From: Mariniphaga sp964559175
Lineage (GTDB): Bacteria; Bacteroidota; Bacteroidia; Bacteroidales; Prolixibacteraceae
Length of the DNA stretch: 64,000 nucleotides
NCBI GenBank assembly: GCA_964559175.1
Contig: CAZLGT010000002.1
Location: forward strand, 1 to 64,000
Reading direction: 5' to 3'
Below, one piece after another: positions 29,162-38,137 of the stretch (its first letter is position 1; every line of letters starts with the position of its first letter). Both the position numbers and the translations under genes were made by a program. The notes under the pieces were generated by a model. It searched no databases and was not told the origin of the DNA. It saw nothing but the letters and a program-made list of their open reading frames with translations.

Positions 29162-29197
29162 AAAAGAGAAAGAACATTTGTCCTTCCTCTCTTTTTT
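29162..29197 (-). terminator. Terminator of tRNA-Phe
   Basis: An imperfect hairpin (GAGAGGAAGGAC / GTTCTTTCTC on the minus strand) followed by a run of Ts, immediately downstream of tRNA-Phe. Confidence 0.6.
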
Positions 29198-29198
29198 G

Positions 29199-29271
<73 letters not shown>

Positions 29272-29289
29272 TTTTGAGACTTTTGCTTT

Positions 29290-29313
29290 TCATCCCGGTA
29301 GCTATCGGGATGA
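29290..29313. repeat. 24-bp near-perfect palindrome
   Basis: The arms TCATCCCG and CGGGATGA surround GTAGCTAT. The whole is nearly its own reverse complement. It lies between tRNA-Phe and the M16 peptidase promoter. Confidence 0.7.
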
Positions 29314-29427
29314 GCTTCGGTACCCCTTTATTTTGGTGATGCAAAAGTAAGCAATTTTTTAAAATCACAAAGAAATTTCAAATCAAAGTCGGTGAACACT
29401 GAAAAATTTAAGGATTCTTTTTGGTTG

Positions 29428-29458
29428 TTTGTGGTGCGCCTTACTTTTACTACTTTTG
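29428..29458 (+). promoter_or_regulatory. Promoter of the M16 peptidase gene
   Basis: TTTG (29428-29431), 19 bases, then TACTTTTG (29451-29458), a full match to the Bacteroidota TTTG-N19-TAnnTTTG promoter. It ends 18 bases before ATG 29477 and so rules out the in-frame start at 29429. Confidence 0.65.
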
Positions 29459-29476
29459 CAACCTTATTTAATTTTA

Positions 29477-30706
29477 ATGGTTGAAACTGATTTTCTGACA
29501 TATACGTTATCCAATGGCATACGGCTCATTCATAAGCCGGCCGATTCGCCTGTCGGTCACCTGGGTATTCTCATAAACACCGGTTCGCGCGACGAACAGC
29601 CGGACGAGCATGGCCTGGCTCATTTTATCGAACATTCGGTTTTCAAGGGAACAAAAAAGCGAAAAGCGTTTCATATTTTAAGCCGGATGGAAGATGTGGG
29701 GGGCGAGCTGAATGCATATACCACAAAGGAAGAGACCACGCTTTACAGCACATTTCTGTCCGAATTTTACGAGCGAACCGCCGAATTGCTCAGCGATATC
29801 CTGTTCAACAGCGTTTATCCCGAGCGGGAGCTGAAAAGAGAAAAAGAAGTGGTGCTGGAAGAGATCAATTCATACAAAGACTCTCCTTCTGAACTCATTT
29901 TCGACGATTTTGAAGAACAGGTTTACGACGGGCACCCTATCGCCCGTAATATTCTTGGGAATCCCAAAAACCTGATGGCTTTCAACCGGGAAAGCATCCT
30001 GCGTTTTATTGGCAATAACTACCATACCGATCAAATGGTTATCTCTTCGGTGGGCAAAATTGATTTTGTTTCCCTTATTAAGCTGATTGAGAGGTATTTT
30101 GGGCAAACTCCGGCACGATTGCGACAGAACGAACGCATGCGGTTCAGTAATTATGTACCCGCAACCCGGGAGGTGGTGAAGGATACCTTTCAGTCCCATT
30201 GCCTGATGGGTAATATCGCTTACGATGTGATGCATCCCAGGCGGATTGCAATGGTCCTTCTGAATAATCTGGCCGGAGGGCAGGCCATGAACTCGAGGCT
30301 GAACATGGCCTTGCGCGAACGCAAAGGAATGGCATACAATATCGAGTCGGGATATACGGCATATACCGATACCGGCCTGTTTAACGTTTATTTTGGCACC
30401 GACCACGAAAACCTTGAAAAAGCCACAACACTTGTTTTAAAGGAATTCAGACTTTTAAGGGAAAAGAAACTGGGCGTTCTGCAACTCAGCAAAGCCAGGA
30501 AACAATTGATGGGGCAAATAGCCATTTCTGCCGAAAACCGCGAAGACCTGATGCTGTCCATCGGAAAGAGTTATCTGTTATTCAATAAAGTGGATTCCAT
30601 TCAAACCATTTTTAAGAAGATTGAAGCCATAACCCCGTTTCAACTCATGGAGGTTTCCAATGAGGTGCTGGATGTGAATCAAATGAGCAGGTTGGTTTAT
30701 AAATAA
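29477..30706 (+). CDS. M16-family zinc metallopeptidase
   Basis: A 409-residue single-unit M16 (insulinase/processing-peptidase-like) protein. The inverted zinc motif HFIEH (H49, E52, H53) is intact, and E129 in EEINSYKDSP, 76 residues on, is a good third zinc ligand. The C-terminal half carries the usual inactive repeat, with RERKGMAYNIES near its end. It has no signal peptide from this start, so it is probably cytoplasmic. The O-methyltransferase gene follows on the same strand after 68 bases. Confidence 0.92.
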   Translation: MVETDFLTYTLSNGIRLIHKPADSPVGHLGILINTGSRDEQPDEHGLAHFIEHSVFKGTKKRKAFHILSRMEDVGGELNAYTTKEETTLYSTFLSEFYERTAELLSDILFNSVYPERELKREKEVVLEEINSYKDSPSELIFDDFEEQVYDGHPIARNILGNPKNLMAFNRESILRFIGNNYHTDQMVISSVGKIDFVSLIKLIERYFGQTPARLRQNERMRFSNYVPATREVVKDTFQSHCLMGNIAYDVMHPRRIAMVLLNNLAGGQAMNSRLNMALRERKGMAYNIESGYTAYTDTGLFNVYFGTDHENLEKATTLVLKEFRLLREKKLGVLQLSKARKQLMGQIAISAENREDLMLSIGKSYLLFNKVDSIQTIFKKIEAITPFQLMEVSNEVLDVNQMSRLVYK

Positions 30707-30774
30707 ATGCAGAGGGGAAACAGTAGGAAAGTTCACGAACAAATACAACGGTAAAAAGAAAAAGTCGGGATAAA

Positions 30775-31407
30775 ATGGACAGGAAAACAGAACAATACAT
30801 TTTAAGTCACATTGAACCGGAAGACCCCATTTTAAATGCACTTGACAGGGAAACCCACCTGAAGGTACCGGGGGCACGTATGATTTCGGGCCATTTGCAG
30901 GGCCTGGTGCTTACCATGTTTTCAAAAATGATTCAGCCTGAACGGATTCTGGAACTTGGAACTTTTACTGGCTATTCGGCCATTTGTCTGGCCAAAGGAC
31001 TGCCTGAAAACGGGAAACTCATTACCATTGAAATTGACGACGAATTGGAAGACCTGGCGCAAAAGTATTTTGCTAAAGCAGAATTGCAGCAAAAAATCGT
31101 TCAGGTAATTGGCCCTGCCCTTGAAATTATTCCATCTTTGAACGAAACCTTCGACCTGGTTTTTCTGGATGCCGACAAACGCGAATATTTGGCATATTAC
31201 AATCTGGTTTTCGACAAAGTTCGTTCAGGAGGGTATTTTATTACCGACAACACCCTATGGAGCGGCAAGGTGCTTGACCCACCAGCGCCGGGCGATGAAC
31301 AAACCCGGGGGATAACTGCCTTTAACGAAGCAATCAAAAACGATTCCCGCGTGGAGAAGGTCATCCTGCCATTGCGCGACGGAATGACAATTATACGCAA
31401 GAAGTGA
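30775..31407 (+). CDS. Class I SAM-dependent O-methyltransferase
   Basis: A cytoplasmic 210-residue protein of the O-methyltransferase family 3 (CCoAMT/COMT-like). Motif I LELGTFTGYSAICLA, the acidic strand end TIEID, VFLDADK with a likely metal Asp, and the metal-site ITDNTLWSG are all present. It probably methylates a small catechol-like hydroxyl with a divalent metal. The substrate is unknown. It lies after the M16 peptidase, an order I recall from other Bacteroidota. Confidence 0.9.
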   Translation: MDRKTEQYILSHIEPEDPILNALDRETHLKVPGARMISGHLQGLVLTMFSKMIQPERILELGTFTGYSAICLAKGLPENGKLITIEIDDELEDLAQKYFAKAELQQKIVQVIGPALEIIPSLNETFDLVFLDADKREYLAYYNLVFDKVRSGGYFITDNTLWSGKVLDPPAPGDEQTRGITAFNEAIKNDSRVEKVILPLRDGMTIIRKK

Positions 31408-31815
31408 TTACACTGCTTCTCAAATCTCGTTTCCTGAAAAATAGCGGACAACTTCCGGAAAGAAAGAATAGAAACCATGCCATTTCACCGCCGTATTTGC
31501 AACACTTCAGCTTAATCAGACTGAATAATAATTTTGACTATTAAGGGGGAGTTGCCTTCTTTTCTTTAAATTTATATTTTTTAACAGATTCGGAATAATT
31601 TCGCGACTTTATTTGTAAACATTTCCATATCAATTGTTTATGATTATTGGTTGTTTGGATTGGTTCAGCGGAGGCATTCAAAAATTATTCTCCACACCGG
31701 CGAATTCTGTTTTATCTGTTTGATGAAAGCCCGAATATGGTTATATTTAGCCACTTTTATGGTCAAAATTAATTAGGAATTTATAATACCTGTCCAATTA
31801 AAACTTTTATTTGTT
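31408..31815. other. Gap of 408 bases without a recognised gene
   Basis: A+T-rich sequence upstream of the first Gfo/Idh/MocA gene. I see no open frame with coding character, no strong hairpin and no full promoter match, although the promoter for the downstream gene should lie here. Confidence 0.55.
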
Positions 31816-33339
31816 ATGGAAAAGAATTCGAACAAAAGTGCTGTGTCAAGAAGAGCTTTTCTTGGTACAACAGCTGCTGCTGCAGCAGGAATCACAATTT
31901 TGCCCAGCCATGTGGTGGCTGGTTTGGGGCATAAAGCTCCCAGTGATAAACTCAACGTTGTAGGTGTAGGCGTTGGGGGTATGGGTTTTGCTAACCTCAG
32001 GAATATGGAGTCTGAAAACATCATCGGACTTTGCGATGTGGACTGGAGATATACCGGAGGAAACGGTGTATTCGATCGTTGGCCGAATGCCAAAAAGTAC
32101 AAAGACTATCGCCGGATGTACGACGAAATGGGCAAAGATTTCGACGCGGTTGTTGTTGCAACAGCCGACCACACCCATGCCCTGGTTGCTGCCCAGGCAA
32201 TGACAATGGGAAAACACGTATATGTGCAAAAACCATTGACCCACTCTGTTTATGAGTCGCGCCTGTTAACCAAACTGGCCAAAAAACACAAAGTAGCCAC
32301 TTCAATGGGTAACCAGGGATCATCGGGCGAAGGTGTAAACCTTACTACCGAATGGCTGGCCAACGGCGAAATTGGTGAAGTAACCAAGGTGGAAGCTTTC
32401 ACCGACCGTCCTATTTGGCCGCAGGGTTTAAATACCCCCGAAGTCGGACATTGGGTGCCTGATACCCTCGACTGGGACTTGTTTGTAGGACCTGCAAAAA
32501 TGCGTCCGTTCAACGAAATTTACCACCCATGGAACTGGCGTGGCTGGTGGGATTACGGCACAGGAGCCCTCGGCGATATGGCCTGTCATATTCTTCACCC
32601 GGTATTTGTCGGTCTTGAATTGGGTTACCCGATTCATGCACAGGGTAGTTCAAGCTTGTTGCTGAACGACTGCGCTCCGGTTTCAGAAGTTGTGAAACTT
32701 ACTTTCCCTTCCCGTACACCAAAACGTCCGTGGAAAGGCATGAGGCGTAATGCAGAATTCCCACAGGTGGATGTTCACTGGTACGATGGTGGTATTAAAT
32801 GGGATTTACCCGAAGGCTGGCCCGAAGGTAAAAACCCGAACGACCAGGGTGGTGGTGTAATTTTCCACGGAACAAAAGATAAACTTATCTGTGGTTGCTA
32901 CGGCGTGAATCCGTGGTTGCTTTCCGGCCGTGTGCCCGATGCTCCGAAATTCAGGAGAAGAATTGACAACGCAACCCGTGGCGGTCATGAAATGGATTGG
33001 GTACGTGCGTGTAAGGAAAGTCCTGAAAACCGTGTGCCTACTGCTTCCGATTTCAGCGAAGCCGGACCATTCAACGAAATGGTAGTTATGGGTGTATTGG
33101 CAGTTCGCTTGCAGTCGCTGAATAAAGTTCTGGACTGGGATGGCGAAAAAATGGAATTCACCAACCTGACCGACGATGAAAAAATCCGTACCGTAATAAA
33201 AGACGGATTCGAAATTAAAGACGGTCACCCGACTTTTGCCAAAACATGGACTGACCCGGTTTCTGCCAAAGAATTTGCAGCCGAGCTGATTAAGCATACT
33301 TACCGTAAGCCATGGAGCTTGCCGGATATGCCTGCATAG
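31816..33339 (+). CDS. Tat-exported Gfo/Idh/MocA oxidoreductase 1
   Basis: A 507-residue protein with a twin-arginine signal (SRRAFLGTTAAAAAGITILP, R12-R13), so it is folded with its cofactor before export. The Rossmann domain has VGVGVGGMGFANLRNM, followed by LCDVDW. In place of the usual EKP motif it has Q-K139-P (VYVQKPLTHS), which keeps the lysine. The C-terminal domain (GGHEMDWVRACKES) is typical of this large periplasmic subgroup, which probably oxidises or rearranges sugars through a bound nucleotide. Followed by a terminator and then a close paralogue. Confidence 0.92.
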   Translation: MEKNSNKSAVSRRAFLGTTAAAAAGITILPSHVVAGLGHKAPSDKLNVVGVGVGGMGFANLRNMESENIIGLCDVDWRYTGGNGVFDRWPNAKKYKDYRRMYDEMGKDFDAVVVATADHTHALVAAQAMTMGKHVYVQKPLTHSVYESRLLTKLAKKHKVATSMGNQGSSGEGVNLTTEWLANGEIGEVTKVEAFTDRPIWPQGLNTPEVGHWVPDTLDWDLFVGPAKMRPFNEIYHPWNWRGWWDYGTGALGDMACHILHPVFVGLELGYPIHAQGSSSLLLNDCAPVSEVVKLTFPSRTPKRPWKGMRRNAEFPQVDVHWYDGGIKWDLPEGWPEGKNPNDQGGGVIFHGTKDKLICGCYGVNPWLLSGRVPDAPKFRRRIDNATRGGHEMDWVRACKESPENRVPTASDFSEAGPFNEMVVMGVLAVRLQSLNKVLDWDGEKMEFTNLTDDEKIRTVIKDGFEIKDGHPTFAKTWTDPVSAKEFAAELIKHTYRKPWSLPDMPA

Positions 33340-33353
33340 TCAGAAAAATAAAT

Positions 33354-33389
33354 AAAAAAAGGGGTGCTCGTTTAAGGGCGCCCTTTTTT
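33354..33389 (+). terminator. Terminator after oxidoreductase 1
   Basis: AAAAAAAGGGGTGC pairs with GGCGCCCTTTTTT across a short loop, shortly after the stop codon. Confidence 0.7.
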
Positions 33390-33520
33390 AATGCTTTTTC
33401 AGCTGCTTTTCCTCCTAAAAACTGTTAATTTAAGCCGGTGAGTAAAAAAAAAGTAGGAAGAGAACGTATTTTTTATCTATTTTGCATCAACCAGTTTCTG
33501 GTGTTGAATGTTTTGAAAAA

Positions 33521-35005
33521 ATGAGTAAGAATTTGAATACAGTTACACGTCGGAAATTTTTGGGACAAGCGGTTACAGCAACAGCCGGATTTACCATTCT
33601 GCCGTCGCACGTTGTGGGAGGTTTAGGGTATCAGTCGCCTTCCGATAAATTGAACGTTGCAGGCATTGGTGTTGGCGGACAGGGATATATTAACCTGCGG
33701 AACATGGAAACGGAGAACATTGTGGCTTTGTGCGACGTTGACTGGGATTATGCAGGAAATACATTCAAACGCTGGCCCATGGCCAAGCAGTATAAAGATT
33801 ACCGGGTGATGCTTGAAACGCAGAAAGACATCGATGCAGTAGTAATTGCAACACCCGATCATTCCCACGCATTGCCGGCCATGCTTGCCATCCGTGCAGG
33901 AAAGCACGTGTTTTTACAACAGCCGCTGGCGCATTCAGTTTATGAATCGAGAATTTTAAAAGATACTGCCCTTCGGTATGGGGTGGCCACTCAAATGGGA
34001 AACCAGGGAAATTCAGGAGAAGGTATTCGCCGGATATGTGAATGGATTTGGGCAGGCTCAATTGGCGAAGTAACACACGTCGATGTCTGGACAACCCGGC
34101 CGGTGTGGCCGCAAGGACTTCGGATGCCTGACCGGGGACGAAGGGTGCCACGCGATCTCGATTGGGAACTTTTTGTTGGGCCTGCTCCGTGGGTGGAATA
34201 CAATCAGGATTACCACCCATGGACCTGGCGCGGTTGGTGGAATTTTGGTTTGGGTGCCCCCGGCGATATGGGAACTCATCTGCTCGATCCGGTATTCAAA
34301 GCCTTAATGCTTGGCCATCCAACATCTGTTGAGGCAAGTTCATCTCTGTTCAGCACCCATTCTGCTCCAAATTCTGAATTTGTGCGTTTTGAATTTCCCC
34401 GCCGCGACAACCTGCCAAAGGTTGCTATGCCGGAAGTAACCGTTAACTGGTATGATGGAGGATGGATGCCCCCGCGGCCCCAGGAACTAAACGATGGTGA
34501 AATGATGGGAGATGAAAACGGGGGTTGTATTTTTTATGGAACACGTGGAAAACTGATGTGCGGAACTTATGCTGGTAATCCAACCCTTTTACCTGTAAAA
34601 GAAATGGAGCATTTTCAGCAACCGGAAAGATCGATACGGCGGATTTTTAATATGGAAGAAGGAGGTCATGAACAAGACTGGGTGCGTGCCTGCAAGGAGC
34701 CCCGGGAAACAAGGCTTCAGCCAGCATCCAATTTTGAATATGCCGGCCCGCTGAGTGAACTGGTGGCACTGGGAGCTGTTGCTGTACGGGCACAGAGCCT
34801 GCAGCGCAAACTGCTTTGGGACGGACCCAATATGCGTTTCAGAAATATTGCCGGAACCGATGTGCTTCGCATCCACACCAGCAGCGACTTTGGGCTGGTG
34901 AACGGAAACCCCCGGGTGAACAACGAATTTGCCACCCTTCCTGCCAGCCAAACAGTAGAAGAATGGATTCGTCACAATTACAGGCAGGGATGGGAACAAA
35001 TATAA
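33521..35005 (+). CDS. Tat-exported Gfo/Idh/MocA oxidoreductase 2, EKP lysine replaced
   Basis: A 494-residue paralogue of the gene before it, sharing the twin-arginine signal (TRRKFLGQ, R10-R11), ITILPSHVV-type segment, GIGVGGQGYINLRNM loop, LCDVDW and GGHEQDWVRACKE. At the EKP site it reads Q-Q134-P (VFLQQPLAHS), so the lysine that contacts cofactor and substrate in most family members is gone. It may have a changed reaction or be a binding protein. ATG at 33521 was chosen because the upstream in-frame start puts extra residues before the Tat motif. It has no terminator before the transporter gene 57 bases on. Confidence 0.9.
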   Translation: MSKNLNTVTRRKFLGQAVTATAGFTILPSHVVGGLGYQSPSDKLNVAGIGVGGQGYINLRNMETENIVALCDVDWDYAGNTFKRWPMAKQYKDYRVMLETQKDIDAVVIATPDHSHALPAMLAIRAGKHVFLQQPLAHSVYESRILKDTALRYGVATQMGNQGNSGEGIRRICEWIWAGSIGEVTHVDVWTTRPVWPQGLRMPDRGRRVPRDLDWELFVGPAPWVEYNQDYHPWTWRGWWNFGLGAPGDMGTHLLDPVFKALMLGHPTSVEASSSLFSTHSAPNSEFVRFEFPRRDNLPKVAMPEVTVNWYDGGWMPPRPQELNDGEMMGDENGGCIFYGTRGKLMCGTYAGNPTLLPVKEMEHFQQPERSIRRIFNMEEGGHEQDWVRACKEPRETRLQPASNFEYAGPLSELVALGAVAVRAQSLQRKLLWDGPNMRFRNIAGTDVLRIHTSSDFGLVNGNPRVNNEFATLPASQTVEEWIRHNYRQGWEQI

Positions 35006-35062
35006 ATTCAATGACTTCCTTTTTGGTATCTGCAATTTTGCCATCCTTTTATTACAGTCAAC

Positions 35063-35962
35063 ATGAGGTCAGACAGATTTAAAGGTTATTTTTTCGCCAT
35101 TATTGGTACTCTGGCGTTTTCCAATGAATATATTTTCAGTAAGGCGGCGATGAATGAAGTGCATTTGGCCCAGTTTGGCGTTTACTGGTTTTCCATAAGC
35201 ACAGTTCTTATTTTTTTTTATGCTTTAAGCAGCAAAAGTCTGTCACAAATTAAATTTCTTACAAAACGGCAGGTTCGTATTTTGGTAACTTTGGGATTTC
35301 TGGAGATTGTGACCACTACAACGTTTTACCTTTCCATTCATATTATTCCCGATCCGGCGGTTACTTCATTTCTGGGGAACATGTACCCGGTGATGCTCGC
35401 ACTGGGAGGCATTGTGGTACTTGGCGAAAAATTTGGCCCGATTGAAATTATCGGCGCTTTTCTGGCCCTGGCAGGTGCGTTTATTATTGGTTATACGGGA
35501 GAAACGGAGTTGAAGAAATTGTTTATTCCCGGCACCGGAGTAGTATTATTGAACGCATTTTTTGCAACGGTTGCCTCGCTGGTGGTAAAAGTGCATGTAA
35601 GAAAGTTAAGTCCCGAGTTGCTTAATCTTAACCGTTCGGTTTGGTTGCTGGTTTTCTCTTTTATTATGTTTTTTGTTTACCGGCAATCGTTTGCCATTCC
35701 TTTATCAGCCCTAAAAAATATTGCTGTTGGCGCTACCCTGGGACCCTTTCTGGCCATTCTTACCATCTATTATTCTTTTCGATACCTCGAGGCCTCACGA
35801 TCTTCGGTGGTGCAAAGCCTGAAAGGTATTTTTGTGCTTCTTGGCGCTTATTTGTTTTTCGGAACACTGCCTCTTGCACATCAGCTTCTGGGAGGTTTTT
35901 TAACTGTAGCCGGGGTTTTGGTTATGACACTGGCACGGGCCGGATTTATCAGGCGAAAATGA
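35063..35962 (+). CDS. DMT-superfamily transporter (EamA type)
   Basis: A 299-residue inner-membrane protein with about ten hydrophobic spans in two EamA repeats. The second half includes PFLAILTIYYSFRYLEASRSSVVQSLKGIFVLLGAYLFF. The substrate is unknown; family members export metabolites or amino acids. It follows the Gfo/Idh/MocA pair on the same strand and may be cotranscribed with the second copy. A bidirectional terminator separates it from sucD. Confidence 0.85.
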   Translation: MRSDRFKGYFFAIIGTLAFSNEYIFSKAAMNEVHLAQFGVYWFSISTVLIFFYALSSKSLSQIKFLTKRQVRILVTLGFLEIVTTTTFYLSIHIIPDPAVTSFLGNMYPVMLALGGIVVLGEKFGPIEIIGAFLALAGAFIIGYTGETELKKLFIPGTGVVLLNAFFATVASLVVKVHVRKLSPELLNLNRSVWLLVFSFIMFFVYRQSFAIPLSALKNIAVGATLGPFLAILTIYYSFRYLEASRSSVVQSLKGIFVLLGAYLFFGTLPLAHQLLGGFLTVAGVLVMTLARAGFIRRK

Positions 35963-35964
35963 CC

Positions 35965-36000
35965 AAAAAAAAACGGCTGCAAATCAGCAACCGTTTTTTT
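35965..36000. terminator. Bidirectional terminator
   Basis: AAAAAAACGGCTG pairs with CAGCAACCGTTTTTTT (two-base bulge) between the convergent transporter and sucD genes. Confidence 0.75.
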
Positions 36001-36017
36001 GTCAGAATTTCTGAAAA

Positions 36018-36893
36018 TTATGCAAGGCCCAGTTTTTCTTTCACCAGTCCGGGAATTTTACCCGGTTCATTGGCAACGGGAACACCTGCTGCATTAAATG
36101 CTTTAATTTTTTCTTCGGCAGTTCCTGTACCGCTTGAAATAATGGCGCCTGCATGTCCCATCCGTTTTCCGGGAGGGGCCGACTGCCCGGCGATAAAGGC
36201 AACTACCGGTTTGGTCATTTTTTCTTTAATAAAAGCAGCTGCCTGCTCTTCGGCATCGCCTCCAATTTCACCAATCAGTACTACTGCATCGGTTTCCGGA
36301 TCGTTTTCATACATTTCCAGCAGGTCGATAAAGTATAACCCTGAAACCGGGTCGCCGCCGATTCCCACACACGTCGATTGTCCCAGGCCGCTTTCGGTAA
36401 GCATGTTTACCACTTCGTAGGTGAGTGTGCCGGAACGTGAAATCAGCCCTACTTTCCCTTTTTTGAAAATCATTGCGGGCAAAATGCCAATCAGACATTC
36501 ATCGGGAGTAATCAAGCCCGGGCAGTTGGCACCAATCAGTTTGGTTCCGTTTTGTTTCAGCACGGGCATGGTTTTCATCATGTCCTGGACCGGAACACCT
36601 TCGGTAATGCAAACCACCAGTTCCACACCGGCATAACTTGCCTCGAGGATGGCATCGCCGGCAAACGGGGCCGGTACAAAAATGACCGATGCATTGGCCC
36701 CGGTAGCTTTCACTGCTTCTTCAACGGTATTAAAAACAGGAATGTCCTCTACCTGAGAACCGCCTTTCCCTGGAGAAATTCCACCTACCACCCGGGTTCC
36801 GTATGCTTTCATTTTACGGGTATGAAAAGCACCGTCACGGCCGGTAATTCCCTGTACAACTACTTTTGTATCTTTATTGATAAGTATGCTCAT
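36018..36893 (-). CDS. sucD: Succinate-CoA ligase, alpha subunit
   Basis: With SucC it makes succinate and a nucleoside triphosphate from succinyl-CoA in the TCA cycle. The 291-residue length is normal. The CoA-binding region has VQGITGRDGAFHT, and the phosphorylated histidine is H247 in GKRMGHAGAI. It lies 40 bases downstream of sucC, across a short tandem repeat, and both end at a shared terminator. Confidence 0.98.
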   Translation of the reverse strand: MSILINKDTKVVVQGITGRDGAFHTRKMKAYGTRVVGGISPGKGGSQVEDIPVFNTVEEAVKATGANASVIFVPAPFAGDAILEASYAGVELVVCITEGVPVQDMMKTMPVLKQNGTKLIGANCPGLITPDECLIGILPAMIFKKGKVGLISRSGTLTYEVVNMLTESGLGQSTCVGIGGDPVSGLYFIDLLEMYENDPETDAVVLIGEIGGDAEEQAAAFIKEKMTKPVVAFIAGQSAPPGKRMGHAGAIISSGTGTAEEKIKAFNAAGVPVANEPGKIPGLVKEKLGLA

Positions 36894-36904
36894 TATAAAT
36901 CAAT

Positions 36905-36935
36905 CTTTAAACTTTAAACTCTGAACTTTAAACTC
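36905..36935. repeat. ACTTTAAACT-type short tandem repeat
   Basis: A run CTTTAAACTTTAAACTCTGA then ACTTTAAACTC fills the space between sucC and sucD. Same unit family as 17306-17350 and 29049-29080. Confidence 0.7.
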
Positions 36936-38067
36936 ACCCTTTGCTCAACTCAATGGCTTTTTGCGCTGCTTCGCTCATGGTTGATACGGTTGGTAACCCA
37001 AACTCACGGATAATCTCCAGTCCTTCTTTGGCATTGGTACCCGACAGACGGATTACAACCGGTATATCGGTTCCGATTTCTTTCAGAGCGGTAACCAAAC
37101 CCCGGGCTACATCGTCGCAACGGGTAATGCCGCCAAAAATGTTAATCATAACGGCGTTTACATTGCTGTCGCTCAGCAGTATATTCATGGCTTCCACAAC
37201 TTTCTGCGGGTTCGATGAGCCTCCGATATCGAGGAAGTTGGCAGGTTCGCCGCCATACAGTTTAATCATGTCCATGGTTGCCATGGCCAGGCCGGCACCG
37301 TTTACCATACAGCCAATGTTGCCGTCGAGTTTTATGTACGATAGTCCTTTTTCGTTGGCTTCAATTTCTTTCTTTTCATCTTCGGTAGCTTCCCGCATTT
37401 CCAGAATTTCAGGCTGGCGGAAAAGGGCATTATCGTCGAAGTTCATTTTTCCGTCGATGGCAAGCACCTGCTTATCGGGTGTGAGTACCAGCGGATTGAT
37501 TTCTGCCAGAGAGGAATCGGATTCAACATACAGGCGGTAAAGCTTTACCAGAATGGCAGCAGCCTGACGCATTTGTTTGGGATCGCTGAACAGTTGTAAT
37601 GCAACTTTTCGTGCCTGCCAGTCCATCAGCCCCAGGGTAGGATCGATGCTGAGCTTAATGATTTTTTCCGGCGCAACGCGCGCAACTTCTTCAATTTCCA
37701 CGCCTCCTTCGGCACTGGCCATCAGGGTTACCGATTTGGTATTGCGGTCGTTTATCAAACCCACATAAAACTCTTTTTCAATGTCAACGGCTTCGGCCAC
37801 CAGCACTTTTTCCACGGTCAGTCCTTTAATGTCCATGCCGAGAATCTGTCTGGCTTTTTCTACTGCTTCGGATTTGGTTTTGGCCAGTTTCACTCCGCCG
37901 GCTTTCCCCCGTCCGCCAACATGAACCTGGGCTTTTACTACCCTCAGTTTGTCATCGTTGGGTACATATTTTTCTATTTCTTCTACCGAATGGCAAACAA
38001 CTCCATCCGGAACAGGAATCCCGTATTTCCTGAATAAATTCCGGGCTTGATATTCGTGTATCTTCAT
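36934..38067 (-). CDS. sucC: Succinate-CoA ligase (ADP/GDP-forming), beta subunit
   Basis: A 377-residue ATP-grasp protein of the ligase. The N-terminus MKIHEYQARNLFRKYGIPVP is the family signature, VKAQVHVGGRGKAGGVK follows, and FDIGGSS-type and NIFGGITRCD motifs mark the C-terminal domain. It is the first gene of the sucCD operon. A TACTTTTG box lies 37 bases upstream of the ATG. Confidence 0.98.
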   Translation of the reverse strand: MKIHEYQARNLFRKYGIPVPDGVVCHSVEEIEKYVPNDDKLRVVKAQVHVGGRGKAGGVKLAKTKSEAVEKARQILGMDIKGLTVEKVLVAEAVDIEKEFYVGLINDRNTKSVTLMASAEGGVEIEEVARVAPEKIIKLSIDPTLGLMDWQARKVALQLFSDPKQMRQAAAILVKLYRLYVESDSSLAEINPLVLTPDKQVLAIDGKMNFDDNALFRQPEILEMREATEDEKKEIEANEKGLSYIKLDGNIGCMVNGAGLAMATMDMIKLYGGEPANFLDIGGSSNPQKVVEAMNILLSDSNVNAVMINIFGGITRCDDVARGLVTALKEIGTDIPVVIRLSGTNAKEGLEIIREFGLPTVSTMSEAAQKAIELSKG

Positions 38068-38104
38068 TTCAATTATTTTGTTGCACTGAAGTGATAATTA
38101 TACA

Positions 38105-38112
38105 CAAAAGTA
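38105..38112 (-). promoter_or_regulatory. Candidate -7 promoter box of sucCD
   Basis: TACTTTTG on the minus strand matches TAnnTTTG. The nearest TTG is 26 bases upstream, wider than usual. Confidence 0.35.
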
Positions 38113-38137
38113 TCAAATATTTAATAATCCAGAAACA

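Noticed and set aside
29429..29476. Longer start for the M16 peptidase
   Set aside because: A full promoter match lies at 29428-29458, so transcription begins after this codon.
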